29,458 nucleotides of DNA. Origin: Phaeoceros laevis (Eukaryota > Anthocerotophyta > Anthocerotopsida > Notothyladales). Of the stretch, positions 1 through 10,216 are shown in pieces; position 1 is the first letter of the stretch; each line of letters begins with the position of its first letter. The notes under the pieces were generated by a model. The model made no database searches, was not told the origin of the DNA, and worked only from the letters and a program-made list of their open reading frames with translations. The stretch covers positions 1 through 29,458 of the forward strand of contig JBNGIQ010003975.1 in assembly GCA_049999765.1 (NCBI GenBank). The letters are read 5' to 3'. The position numbers were made by a program, and so were the translations under genes.

Positions 1-1
1 G

Positions 2-430
2 GCAGCAGGAGCTAACAAGAAACCTGCAGTGGCGAGCATTGAGGTGAATAAGGAGGTACACAGATTTCTGGTGGGAGAATGGAGAAAGGATATTGAGCTT
101 AAGGTAGAGAGCACAAATGCACGTGTGAAGCAGGAAGGGGGCCACATACCTCACACAAAGTTGGTGTTGAAGCCACTGAGTCAGAAGGAAAAGGAAGATG
201 TGCTTTGTGGGCATGCTGAGAAGCTAGCTCTGGCATTTGGTCTGTTGAACACTCCGAGTGGGACACCTCTGGTGGTAACGAAGAATCTACTCATGTGCAG
301 TGACTGCCACAGCTCCACGGAAATCATGTCAAGGCTTGAACAGAGAGACATTGTGGTAAGGGATGGGTACCGTGTGCATCGATTCGCAAACGGGCATTGC
401 AGTTGTAAGGGTCGACCGAGAGAATACTGA
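2..430 (+). CDS. PPR protein, C-terminal DYW:KP-type deaminase domain (5' truncated by window edge)
   Basis: This is the last 142 codons of a plant organelle PPR RNA-editing factor; the reading frame is open to the left edge, so the PPR repeats lie outside the window. The zinc deaminase core is visible. HAE (bases 212-220) supplies the zinc histidine and catalytic glutamate, CSDC (296-307) supplies the two cysteines, and a second site HCSC (395-406) lies near the end. Two features depart from the usual DYW domain. The PG box is replaced by KPAVA (20-34), and the protein ends CSC-KGRPREY, with GRP where DYW would stand. KPAxA together with GRP is the described signature of the DYW:KP class, which is confined to seedless plants and associated with U-to-C editing in mitochondria and chloroplasts. 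The class assignment follows from the motifs; U-to-C activity of this protein is inferred. The nearest downstream feature is a kinase remnant on the same strand. Confidence 0.88.
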   Translation, partial: AAGANKKPAVASIEVNKEVHRFLVGEWRKDIELKVESTNARVKQEGGHIPHTKLVLKPLSQKEKEDVLCGHAEKLALAFGLLNTPSGTPLVVTKNLLMCSDCHSSTEIMSRLEQRDIVVRDGYRVHRFANGHCSCKGRPREY

Positions 431-469
431 AGATCTAGCCAGTGCCAGTGCTCAGGTGTGTGTGCGAGA

Positions 470-588
470 GATTGTTGTCTTTCTCTTGGGTGTGAATGTG
501 CTTGCTTAACTCTATCACCGTCAAACTGAGATTGCTGTCTTTCTCTTGGGGTGAATGTGCTTGCTTAACTCCATCCTTGTCAAACTTG
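470..588. repeat. Tandem duplication, two 60-bp units
   Basis: Two adjacent copies of a 60-bp unit begin at 470 and 530. Both contain the core ttgctgtctttctcttggg-like pyrimidine stretch followed by gtgaatgtgcttgcttaact. They differ by a few substitutions and a 1-2 base indel. The repeat lies in the 3' flank of the DYW:KP gene, possibly in its 3' UTR. No function is evident. Confidence 0.85.
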
Positions 589-846
589 GACATGGACAGG
601 GATCGCGGACACTGATCCACCACTTTTCAGAACACATGACCAGAATGCTGAATCTCCTCCCATACTGAAAAGAAAGGGAGCTGATTGGAAGTGAGAACAG
701 GGCCATTTTCCAGTGGATACCCAGGGATATGTGAAGAACATATTGACTGAGGGCAGGGGCCTGTTAGGGTGAAAGGAAATTCCTGTCAAAATTTGGCGCC
801 TGGCACTAGAATTGTTTGAGTTGATCAGTTTGTTCATTCATCACAG

Positions 847-1423
847 CCGGAGTGGATGGCACCTGAAGTTCTTGAGATGAACTGACGACTGAGAAGTGTG
901 ATGTGTACAGCTTTGGGGTGGTTATGTGGGAGTTGGTAACTTTGCAGCAGCCTTGGAATGGACTAAGTCCGCTGCAGGTTGGTGAAGCATGCATTTATGA
1001 CTGTTCCTTTTTTATTATCTGCACAGAATGCTGCATCCGGGTGCCTTAATTGTTTAAGCATTGTGTAACGCCCTTTTATCACAAAATGTGTCGATTTACA
1101 AATCTGAGACCTATGGCTGGTGCAGGTTGTAGGTGCTGTTGGTTTTCAGGGTAGACGACTTCAAACTCCCAGCAACACCTCACCGCAAATTGTGTCCGTA
1201 ATTGAATCTTGTTGGTAAAAGTAAGCGTGAAAATCATACTGTTCTAGGTTGTCAGGTAGTGGGTTGCCTTCTTGGTTTGATGGTGTTAATTTGGTTTTCC
1301 ATGGCAAGTCGCCTAATTCTGCTACCTTGTGTCTCTTGCAGTGAGCCCAAACTACGGCCTTCGTTCTCGCAGATCATGCAACAATTGAGGCCTCTTCGTA
1401 GACTGACTGCAGATGCTGTCTGA
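847..1423 (+). pseudogene. Raf-like MAPKKK (CTR1/EDR1-type) kinase C-lobe remnant
   Basis: Three exon-like blocks encode the end of a Raf-like protein kinase. Block 847-977 reads PEWMAPEVL (APE motif), then [20 protein letters not shown] and a GLSPLQ end before gttggt. Block 1126-1214 reads VVGAVGFQGRRLQTPS and ends IESC. Block 1342-1423 reads EPKLRPSFSQIMQQLRPL and stops at TGA. This is the subdomain VIII-XI region of CTR1/EDR1-type kinases. The first block has an in-frame TGA (883-885) with a frame change just after it. The invariant CW at the second junction cannot be recovered with a normal GT donor. The N-lobe, HRD and DFG segments are absent, and only 416 bp separate this block from the previous gene. 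The retained intron pattern points to a DNA-level duplication, not a retrocopy. A sequencing or assembly indel at 883 is possible, but would not restore the missing N-lobe. Confidence 0.8.
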
Positions 1424-2044
1424 AATGCAAGGCAACTCATCAGATCTCCAGTGCATACGGCTGGACAAATTATGAGCTTACACACGGGAGTCTTGTGTGA
1501 AGTGTCCGCGAAGACGACCTTGGTGAAAGATACGCTTTTCTGCTGGATTATACTTGCAGATTGGCGCCCTTCATGAAAGTTGGAAATGGGTGATTCGCAC
1601 CCGTCGTTTGTGCCATGGCTTATACCATGTGCATTGATATCTAGGTCTCATTTTTGCATGCACCGCTTGTAGGCTGTAGCGTATGTTTTGTCGAACTTTT
1701 GTCCTGATCTCACTTCAAGTTCGAGATGCAGGGGATGATGGCTGATAGAACATTGTCAGATATTTCGTTTTTGTGCCCGAGGCGCTTTAGCACGGGACCG
1801 GGAGGCCGAGAAAGGCCTTGCCATTCCCGGTGTTATCGCAAACCAGACTCTGGCTAACCTACACGTGCATCTAGAAGCAACGGAGTGGGCAGAGGTCAAA
1901 TTCTGTCTACCTAACTTAGTATAACCTTTCTTACTTGGTAGCTGAGCGGGTGGGTAAGGCATTTTGCAGTGCCTTGCCTGCTGAAAATGTTGATATCCCT
2001 GGGCACCTGCTTCGGAGTCAGACAGATTGCTGGGCCATGTTCTA
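1424..2044. other. Intergenic, convergent 3' flanks
   Basis: This stretch lies between the kinase remnant (+) and the stop of the ankyrin gene (-). I see no coding similarity, RNA gene or repeat; it probably contains the 3' UTR of the ankyrin gene. Confidence 0.6.
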
Positions 2045-4806
2045 TCATACCCCCCGACCCGTGCCGGTATTGGATTGTTCTGGCCACTCCTTAATCTTGC
2101 TGTTGAGTTCATATAATGGAGAGGCATGGTGTTTCTCACGTTTCTTGCCAGCAACCATGTGATACAACCGCGCACTATCGTTGCCAGCTGACTTGCGGTT
2201 CGTGCAGACCTTGGCCAGCGCGCAGAGCATTATCAGAAAGTGTACTCCGAAGACAAGAGCGCCTATTGCCGAGATTGCCCAAGCAAGTGCCTGATGATTC
2301 TTTCTCACCGATATGTTGACAGCAGAGGTGAATGCCACTACAGTCAAGATTGCTGACACCCATACAAGCTTGTTAGCCTTGCAGAGCAGAGATTCTGCAG
2401 CCTGAGCCTGAGCAGGGACCACAGTGAGCAGCAACAGGATGACAAACAGGGCTGTGAGGAACGCCAGCGCGTCGAAGAGGTAGTAGATATAATACAACGA
2501 GATATGACCTGTGTCTGCTTCACCTGAGCCAACAGCCTGCTGCCCTGGAAACCTGATTTCTTGCAGCGGAGCCATCAGTCCCACAAAGTTGATGATCGCA
2601 AGAACTGCTGCCAGCAACGCCGAGGTGTTGATTGCGTTGTGAACCCGCTGTTTGTGCATTTCCTTGTTGAAGCTGTCTAGTTGGCCATCAGGTGCATAAT
2701 GGAAGGATGGGGAGGATCCCACCGGAGTCTCTACTTGTGGGTGCCCAAGTTTTGCCGATTGTCGTGATGATGGTGTGGTAGGTGCCGATGGCGGCATTTG
2801 TACCGCAGTCTCCTGCTTCTTGTCACTCTTGTCTTCATAAATGAACAAGGGGTATGACTTCCCGACTGAAGGCTCCATCTGCACGTCATGGTGATCCACG
2901 GAGTTATGGGTTAAGGTACCTTCGGAAGGAGGGAGTGGCAGCTTGCTCGTCCGTCGTACTCTTGCTGTTGGACCCCTGGAAACAGGCAGCGCTGCCGTCT
3001 CTGCGAAGGAAGGCTTCTGCAATGAAGGAGGATTTGATGTCCCGAGATCGTTCACAGGTTGCTCATCTGTACAATCATCAGGTCGGTCTTGTCCAGGCTG
3101 CAGGCTGAGTTCGCTTATAGGGTTGGTGATGATCGACATTGATGGTGAAAGCTCCTTAGCTGGAGGATTGATGGGTACCTGGCTCACAGAGTGTAGCAAA
3201 GGATAGCGGTTCTGACTTTCCATTTTCAGCGACCCACTGATGCTGAGTTTCCTGCTGTGCATTCTACTTGGGGGTCGAGACCTCTCTGGGAGGCCGGTTG
3301 AAAGTTCAAGCTCTGTGGGCAGTTGGAAACCATTCACATCCTGTCCAGTCGGTAATCTAAATAGAGGCTGCATGGTGGTGATTTCAGATGGTCCAATCCT
3401 TTGACTCTGCCCTCCATCCTCGCAGGGCATTGACCTTCCAGGCCTTCCCATTCTGGTTGGAGGCCTCGCAAAAACTGGATTCTGACCTTCCGAGCTCTGA
3501 TCACCATCAACTGCCACACTTCGCACCTCCTTTATCTTAAGATCCCCGCTGCTTACACCAGCTGAGCGTAGCAGTTCTATCACCTCCTCGGAAACCAATG
3601 ATGCCCTCGCTACATCCAGTGCGGTCATTCCCTCATTGTCCATGGCACATGCATCAATTCCAGGAGCTGCCAAAAGTGTTTTCACAATTGCTGCACTGTA
3701 ACTGTATGCAAAACCAACTGCGAAGTGGAGAGCAGTACGGCCCTCTTTGTTCTTGTAGTTAACCAGATCTGGCTTAGCAGCTATGAGGCACTGTACCACA
3801 CTCAAAGCCCTCTGAGTTCCCTGCTCACCAGGTGGGTGAAACGGGCCGTACACAGCCACGTGCAATGCTGTATCACCTCTGTCATTAGTGACGAAGATGA
3901 GAACGTTATCGGACTTCAAAAGCGCCTCAACCACATGAACATGACCTCTTTGGGCAGCTGTGTGCAATGCACTGTTGCCTATGTTGTCTCTGTGATACAT
4001 CATGTCTGGCTGCATGCTAAGCAACTCATTCACAACCTGATGTAAAGCAGCCAACCCGTTTGTTACAACTACATAGCCTCAAAAACCAACAAAGGCTCCA
4101 AACGAAACATCAGAACAAAACCAAATCGTCGAGATTCAACATCAGAAATGACAAAAACAAGCAACCTTATGCCGACCTCAAGGTGACCGGCGCTTGCTGC
4201 TGCATCCAGGACCGTGGCTCCATGGCTATTAGTGGAGAGAATTAAAGTTTCAAGAAATTCATCCCCCGCCGAGAGGACCTCTCTCAGAATATCCACCGCA
4301 CCTCCCAGAGCTGCTGCATGAAGTGTGCTGGCCATGTCTTCCTTGCTCTTCCTGCTTTCAACGTTGTGCTTCATAAGAAGACTCAGAACCTGAAGACTTC
4401 CAGACTGAGCTGCCGCAGTGAGCAAGTCAACACTCTTGTACTCCCCCTGGCCCGATGCAAGATCTGGTTTCATGGCCAGCAAGGTTTCTACCATGGTCAC
4501 ATCTGCAGCTGCCACTGCCAGAAAGAGAGCCCATCCTCCATGGACATCGATCTTGTAGGCATCTTCTCTCAGGAGCTCCCTGGCAACCAGAGCCCTTCCT
4601 TTCCTGGCTTCTACGCAGGATGCCTCATCCCACATGCTCTCCATCTTCTTGTTCCGTTTGCGGGATGTCAGCTTGCGGAAGAGGTTGGGATCCATCCGAA
4701 GCAGCTCCTTCACTACATCCACCTGACCTTTTGCCGCCGCCCAGTCTATTGGGGAAACATACCTCCATTTCTGGCTGGATTCCCACCTCATGAGTCGGGA
4801 TCCCAT
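2045..4806 (-). CDS. Ankyrin-repeat membrane protein with PGG-type four-helix C-terminus
   Basis: Two exons encode 873 aa: 4806-4177 (210 codons) and 4036-2045 (663 codons plus TGA). The 140-base intron (4037-4176) is phase 0. Its removal joins AGHLE to VVNELLSMQPD, which restores a standard ankyrin helix. The N-terminus (MGSRLMRWESS, then SPIDWAAAKG) matches a conserved plant ankyrin family, and ankyrin repeats run to about residue 372. A polar, Ser/Pro-rich, probably disordered linker covers about 373-669. The end holds four hydrophobic helices at roughly 681-700, 724-752, 767-788 and 793-817. The first is introduced by a QRVHNAINTSALLAAVLAI segment typical of the PGG domain, but the Pro-Gly-Gly triplet itself is missing. 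Relatives such as ACD6-like proteins sit in the plasma membrane or endomembranes and act in defence or salt responses; a role here is inference only. The start is the first ATG after an in-frame TGA at about 4866. Confidence 0.88.
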
Positions 4807-7800
4807 CGCTTCAGGGTTCCTGTGCTTGAAGTTGCTGCAACCTGTAGCAGGACTCTTTGAATCGACTCAAATATGCTCAGCTAGAGGACACCTTGTCTTC
4901 TATCATTGAAGCCCTGGTATTCGAGATCTGCTTCGTGGCCATCAGCCTCAGAAACTAACCGCAGCTGGTGACGATCTAAAGTGACCGGTTCTCAGCGCGC
5001 CAAACTGGAGCTGTAGAGACTGTGAAACCGGGGGCTCTGGACTCTCTGTCATAATCGCGAGCACCGCAATTGCATAAGTGAGACCGGCGCTCAGCCATGA
5101 ATGACAACAGGTGAGCAGACCGACATTGAGAGACAGAACTTCCTCCGGCCTCGCAATCTTGAGAATGGAACTGCTCACGGATCAGAAGAGAAAGTCAGGA
5201 GCTGAGCTAGCCACAGGACAAGACCGTAAGCGCTACTGCAGGATTCATGGGCAACATGAAACTTGCAAGCACAGATTAGAGGCCAGAAACACACAAGCAA
5301 GAGATCTTCACACCGTGACCTGCACCTGTAGCAGGTCTCATCTACCGAAGGTTAACGCACGCGCGATTTCTGGATGAATTCCGTACTATTCAGTGCGCAC
5401 CAGCCTTGTGGAACCTCGCGGATTGTTCCGCAAACAGCACCAAGGGATTCCGGTCGATTGTGCAGATATCTTCAAAGCCGCCGGAAATCAACTGCACAAA
5501 TCTTGTGCTTCATTTCCGTACAGCTATCAACGGTTACCCTTCCGAGCTTGGCCGGAATTTCGAAATCCTCACGTGCCGACATTGGCAACAAAGGTTAGAA
5601 CTCCAGGCAGGATTTCAAGTTGTTGGAGTATCACATTGAGATGGGAAAGACAGACGAATGCACCATGCTCGTTTTCTTGCTACCAAGCAGCAGCGTGACG
5701 CCATTTTGCCTAGGAGCTAAGGACGCATAGGTGCTATAGGAGAGCAAATGCACCATTCCACAATTGAGGAAAGGATGAGGAATGCTGAGAACGGAACAAG
5801 ATGGAAACCTGTGCGCGCACAGAGGAGTGGGACCTGGTCTAAACAGTGAAAGGCTCCCACAGATATGTGCTAACAGCGAGTTCGATCGTGCTCTACGCAC
5901 GCTGCCGCCCTGGACCATGAACACAAGCACAGCATCCCCTTGCAGGCAAATCCTATTCCTTCCTCTCTACTGTAGAGGTGGCCACAGCTAGCCGGACAAC
6001 CCGTAAAAAAACGTCTTCGAAGCGGACACATACCTGAATACAGCTCTCGAATTTCCTCCTGGCGGTAGCGAAGGCACAAGGACCAGGCAATGCCTGCCTT
6101 AACAGCTGGTTAAGGACATGCCTAGGGGACGTGGCTTCGCTGGCATAAGGTGCTCATTCAAAAACCCGCTGAGTCTCCCTCATGTCGGCGGAGCAAGTCC
6201 GTAATGCTTGAACTTCCTGCAAATCTATGCTCTGGTGACAACAAACAACCCAACAGCAACATGAACCGTATTCTATTCTCGTCAGATGAGCTCAAATCAA
6301 GCTGGTGCAAGATTGCTTGCAATTGTGTTCTGAGGCTGTCGTTCAAACGTGGACGCGGGGCCCGCGGTTAGGGGCTTGGTACATCTCCGAGCTAGGTAAA
6401 CCCAAGTGCCACACTAAAATAGCTCGCTATGTTCAGTACTCTCCGCTTTTCCACCTTTAGACTGCACGATCAGCCAATTGTGCTTGTCACTGTTTCAAGA
6501 AACCGCTCCAAGGTGGCGTGCTCTCCACACTACCAGTCATTCACGGCGCATTTGCAAAGGTTGAGAAGCAAGAAGTCCCAGTCGTTGAAGCACCATGTGA
6601 TGAGCCCGGATTCCGGAAAGAAAGGCCAGGAGGCAAACCACCTCTGGGGTCCCTCATAATTGAACTCAAGGCGGGGCCATGATGAGAGATAAAGCAAGGC
6701 CAAAAAGCATACACGCATGCATGCATTTTGGCTAGGTAGTGATCTCCACAACGAAATCCATGAGACCAAACGAAGCAGGGGCCGACAGCGGGTGCTGCTT
6801 TAAAGCAGGGAAGGCAGCTTGATTCATAGCTTGTGGAAAGAGGGCTTGATTGAGTGAGGAATTAAAAAGCAATTGAGCGACGGCTTGACTCTTGAGGGAA
6901 TTAGAAAACAATTCAAGCGTCAGCGGGTGAACCAGATGAAGAGAATGTCATCCGCCTGTAACACCGGGATGTGTTGGTCACCCTCGCCCTCACCCGTCTA
7001 AATTAGCAGGCACATGGTTCATGATGGTTGGACGCAGATTCTACTGAGAGGGAAGGTATGGGCTGCCGCCTGAGCTACATTTGGTTCAAACTCTTCGGTT
7101 CAAACTTCTTTGGGTGCTCCTAACTGTGGCAGCCTTGTCCACGGCGCGCTGTTCCAACATTCCAAAATCTCCAGTTTGCCACACATACTTTGGACTTAAG
7201 CTGCTAATCTGAGTTCTTTTCCGACTTCAGAGCGACATGGCAACACGAGCTCCACACAGTTCAAAATCGGGCATCTTTCACCCATTTGCAGGACATGCGA
7301 CTAGCTGTGCTGCCGCCGTAGTCCTTCACACAGGCTACAACACCCACTTGCCTTCCAAATTAGCAAGTCCAATGTCTTGAACAGTACAGCCGCGAAAAGC
7401 AGACGTTGTGATGAAAAGCAGACGTTGTGATCTTAAACGTTCACTTTACCCCTCACCCCACTTCATAAGAAACCCCCATTTTAAAAAGCCATACTCGGAA
7501 ATGTTCCCCTGCGGTAGCCAACATATCAGTCCTCCGGGTTTCACGGATGAATCCTCAATTTAATCATCAAATCGGCTCTCGAACATCTCCTTGTGGATAT
7601 CTTCCCTTCCAACAATGATCCTGCGCATGATACACTCACTTCACTGTCTGTCACGATATGACCAGACTATCACGAGTATATCAATGACGTTTTCAGCCTT
7701 TATCAAGAATCTTAGAAATGACTTCAAATGATAACTTTTGAGCTGTAAACCAAGTCCAACTGCAACTTCTCAGCGACCTGTGTTTTACAACGTCCACTGC

Positions 7801-8263
7801 CCAATCCATACCTTTGAGTGCTTCCCACTTCGGACCACCGCTCCTTTCTTCATTATGCCCACTCATACTTGCGCACTCTGACTCAACCCAGTAGATTGAA
7901 CCGATATTGCCCACACACGAAAAGTGAAAATCATGAGATGGTAGTCTCTTGGTGCACTACAACGGATTCCCATTGCGTACCTGCAGAATTTTGCAGCAGC
8001 TCAATAATTGTGTGCCCACCTCCCGTTTCAGCCAAAGAATGGATCCAACAGATCCCCTGAACACATTCGGTTCCTGAATCTGGCTTTGCACATCTCCGTC
8101 AGAAACTACTGGTACCTTACTTTTTTTTGCTCAGGTCCATTTGAGCGCAGGAGTAATTACCATGACTGAAAAGGTACAACGTTCCCCTTCAAGCCTTGAT
8201 GAAACTGCTTAGTTTTGTTCTCGGAAAAAAGAGCATACTAGTCTGAGTTTAAACACCTTTATG
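4807..8263. other. 3.4 kb without a recognisable gene
   Basis: This interval contains the upstream region of the ankyrin gene and the downstream flank of the MMTAG2-like gene. All open frames are short and show no family resemblance. Visible items are a perfect 19-bp tandem pair at 7394-7431, an RY-type CATGCATG at 6716-6723, and a small minus-strand open block at 7981-8056 bounded by AG and GT (see findings). No transposon ends or RNA genes were recognised. Confidence 0.55.
7394..7431. repeat. Perfect 19-bp tandem repeat, two copies
   Basis: The unit gaaaagcagacgttgtgat occurs twice back to back without a mismatch. This is probably a recent slippage event in non-coding DNA. Confidence 0.9.
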
Positions 8264-10009
8264 CTAGTCTGACTCGGAACACCTTTTCTCTCGCTTCCTG
8301 TCGTTCGACCCATGATAAGAGGATCTCCTCTCCTGCTGAGATCGGCCACTGTCCCTGTATTTCTCATACTTCGTATCTCTGACTGCGCTCTCTCCATTTC
8401 TTCGACCATTGGCACCTGAAGTGTTCGAATGTTTGTGAGCATCCCGAAGCCCACCATGCGCTTTTTTATCACCATCACTATCATAAGGACCCCTATGCTG
8501 TTCACCAACCTGCATTCTTGAACTTCTTACTGTACCATCATGATACCTGCCACAGTAAGCGTCCATACGATCCATTCGTACATTGGATACTTTATGCCTG
8601 TCCTTGCGACCATCGTCAGGCAAGTCCCTATGTTTCCTCTTCAGGACATGAACATCCTTGTCAGAATCTGAGTCTGAATACCTCTTGTCACGGGTCTTGT
8701 CCTTAGATTTGTGCAAGGAAGCCCTCCTCTCCTCACGATGTCGGGAACTGTTCCTATCCTTGCCCTGCTTCACATCTCTGTCTCTTCTCTCTTCATTTCT
8801 TGCATCCTTTGCACTTGTACTGTCGGGGCGAACATGGGCATCATGATGCCCAGCACATGCTTCTTTGATATTATTGCTTCTGTGGGAACCTCCTTGCCGT
8901 TCAACATCCTGTAGACCATGTTCGTCTGCGGTATCAACAGGAGTTGATCTGGAGCCTTGCTCATCGCCACCCCCAGGTTCTTTGGTGTGTTTCCTCTTGT
9001 GGTCCTGCGTCTCTCTACTGCCACCTTCCACATCCCTGGTTGCAACAACCTCCCTACTTTGTATCTGAGGCAGATGGGCACCCGAGTTGACCACATCGCC
9101 TTTTGCCTTGTCACTGGTCCTTTCATATCGAGGTTTTTCATCGGCCTCTCGTTTGACTACTGTGGGCTTCGGAGCTCTGCATCAAATGTACAACCTTGTG
9201 AGGAATTCACATGAGCGGACAATGCCATTGTCATAAAACCTTGTAAGCAGGTTACTACAGAGCGTTTGCTGACTTACGGAGCAAAGCCAAGACCTTCAAC
9301 TCGTTCACCAATAGCCTGATCAGGAGCTGATTCGTCCTTCACTCCTTTTTTAAAAAGCTCTGCTGCTTCATGTTTGTCAATGTTACTGCCTTGTGGCTTC
9401 CTTTCTCGCCTTGGAGCCAGACCTAACGCTTCGCGCATCGACTGCTCTTCTTCCTCCTTTATTCTGGCAATCTCCTCTCGTGCAGCAGCTTCAGCCTCCT
9501 TCGAATTACCTTTCGCATACCAGTGGAGATCCTTTCCTGAACATGACGTCAAACGAAAATCCCACAATAAGGTCGCTTCTTCAATGCATAATTCACCAAC
9601 GTCTCCTACATCTGGAAGAAGGTCATCTCCATGAACACTATCAAGCAAATTATCGTGAACAGCACCTCTCTGCCACCGCCCAACCGGAGCTTTTATGCTG
9701 TGCCCTATATAATTCTCCCTGTGCTTATCAACCTTCACATCGTCCCAATTGAATTCTGCAAGTGTCCAAGTAGGGTCTCAGAAATATGAACAGTACCACA
9801 AAGTTGAGCGTGTGCCGCTTAAGACAAACCCATACTTGCAAATCCCCTGGAACTCCACAATCAATCACTAAAGAACTGCAGCCCTATTGCTACACGACGC
9901 AACACTCCACCTAGAGTGCTGAACATCACATTCCAGCGAAGCCAAAATTCAGGAAGTGTTTCTTACGGTCCCTTCCGCCTCTGACACCCCCCCGTGAAGG
10001 GTGATACAT
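8264..10009 (-). CDS. MMTAG2-like nuclear protein (MMtag domain, Arg/Ser/Asp-rich tail)
   Basis: Four exons encode 434 aa: 10009-9967, 9755-9666, 9536-9278 and 9176-8264. Phases agree at all three junctions. The start reads [29 protein letters not shown] and continues to HSIKAPVGRWQRG-KDLHWYAK. This is the hallmark of the MMtag family (multiple myeloma tumour-associated protein 2), conserved from plants to animals. A Glu-rich helix with REALGLAPRRERKPQG follows, then EGLGFAP-APKP. Residues from about 150 on are a low-complexity Arg/Lys/Asp/Ser/His tail ending SESD, resembling the RS-like tails of splicing-associated nuclear proteins. The molecular function of the family is unsettled. The 129-base second intron (9537-9665) has no stop in frame and could be retained. 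The gene is head-to-head with the dirigent gene, its ATG lying 207 bp away. The start is supported by the near-universal MYHP beginning. Confidence 0.9.
9537..9665 (-). other. Frame-preserving intron (possible exitron) in the MMTAG2-like gene
   Basis: The intron lies between exon 2 (ends AGAG) and exon 3 (starts GAAAGG) on the minus strand, with a gtgctg donor and a ttcag acceptor. It is exactly 43 codons long and open throughout. Retention would therefore insert 43 residues between RWQRG and KDLHW without disrupting the rest. Family conservation says the spliced form is the standard one. Confidence 0.75.
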
Positions 10010-10216
10010 TGTCCCTCGTGTCTGGGCGGTATCCCAGCCGGTGACCTTCCGCTGCTTGCGTGAGGGTCTGTGTGTTGGACTCCAAGGCACGACTCCATTG
10101 AACTTCAATCTCTCTCCAATGATTGTAGAGCGGAGCCCTAACGAGTAACACCAATAATTGAAAGGCCTACTTGTACTGGCCTCCGTCTATCGAGACGCAC
10201 CTCGTCAGCTGCGACA
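10010..10216. promoter_or_regulatory. Short divergent promoter region (MMTAG2-like / dirigent)
   Basis: Only 207 bp separate the two divergent start codons, so both 5' UTRs and core promoters must lie in this interval or overlap the neighbouring gene. I recognise no convincing TATA box. A shared bidirectional promoter is inferred from spacing alone. Confidence 0.4.

Noticed and set aside
2045-4054. The long second-exon frame of the ankyrin gene as a stand-alone 669-aa protein starting MAALHQ
   Set aside because: Its first six residues belong to the intron; splicing from AGHLE to VVNELL restores a complete ankyrin repeat and the conserved N-terminal half.
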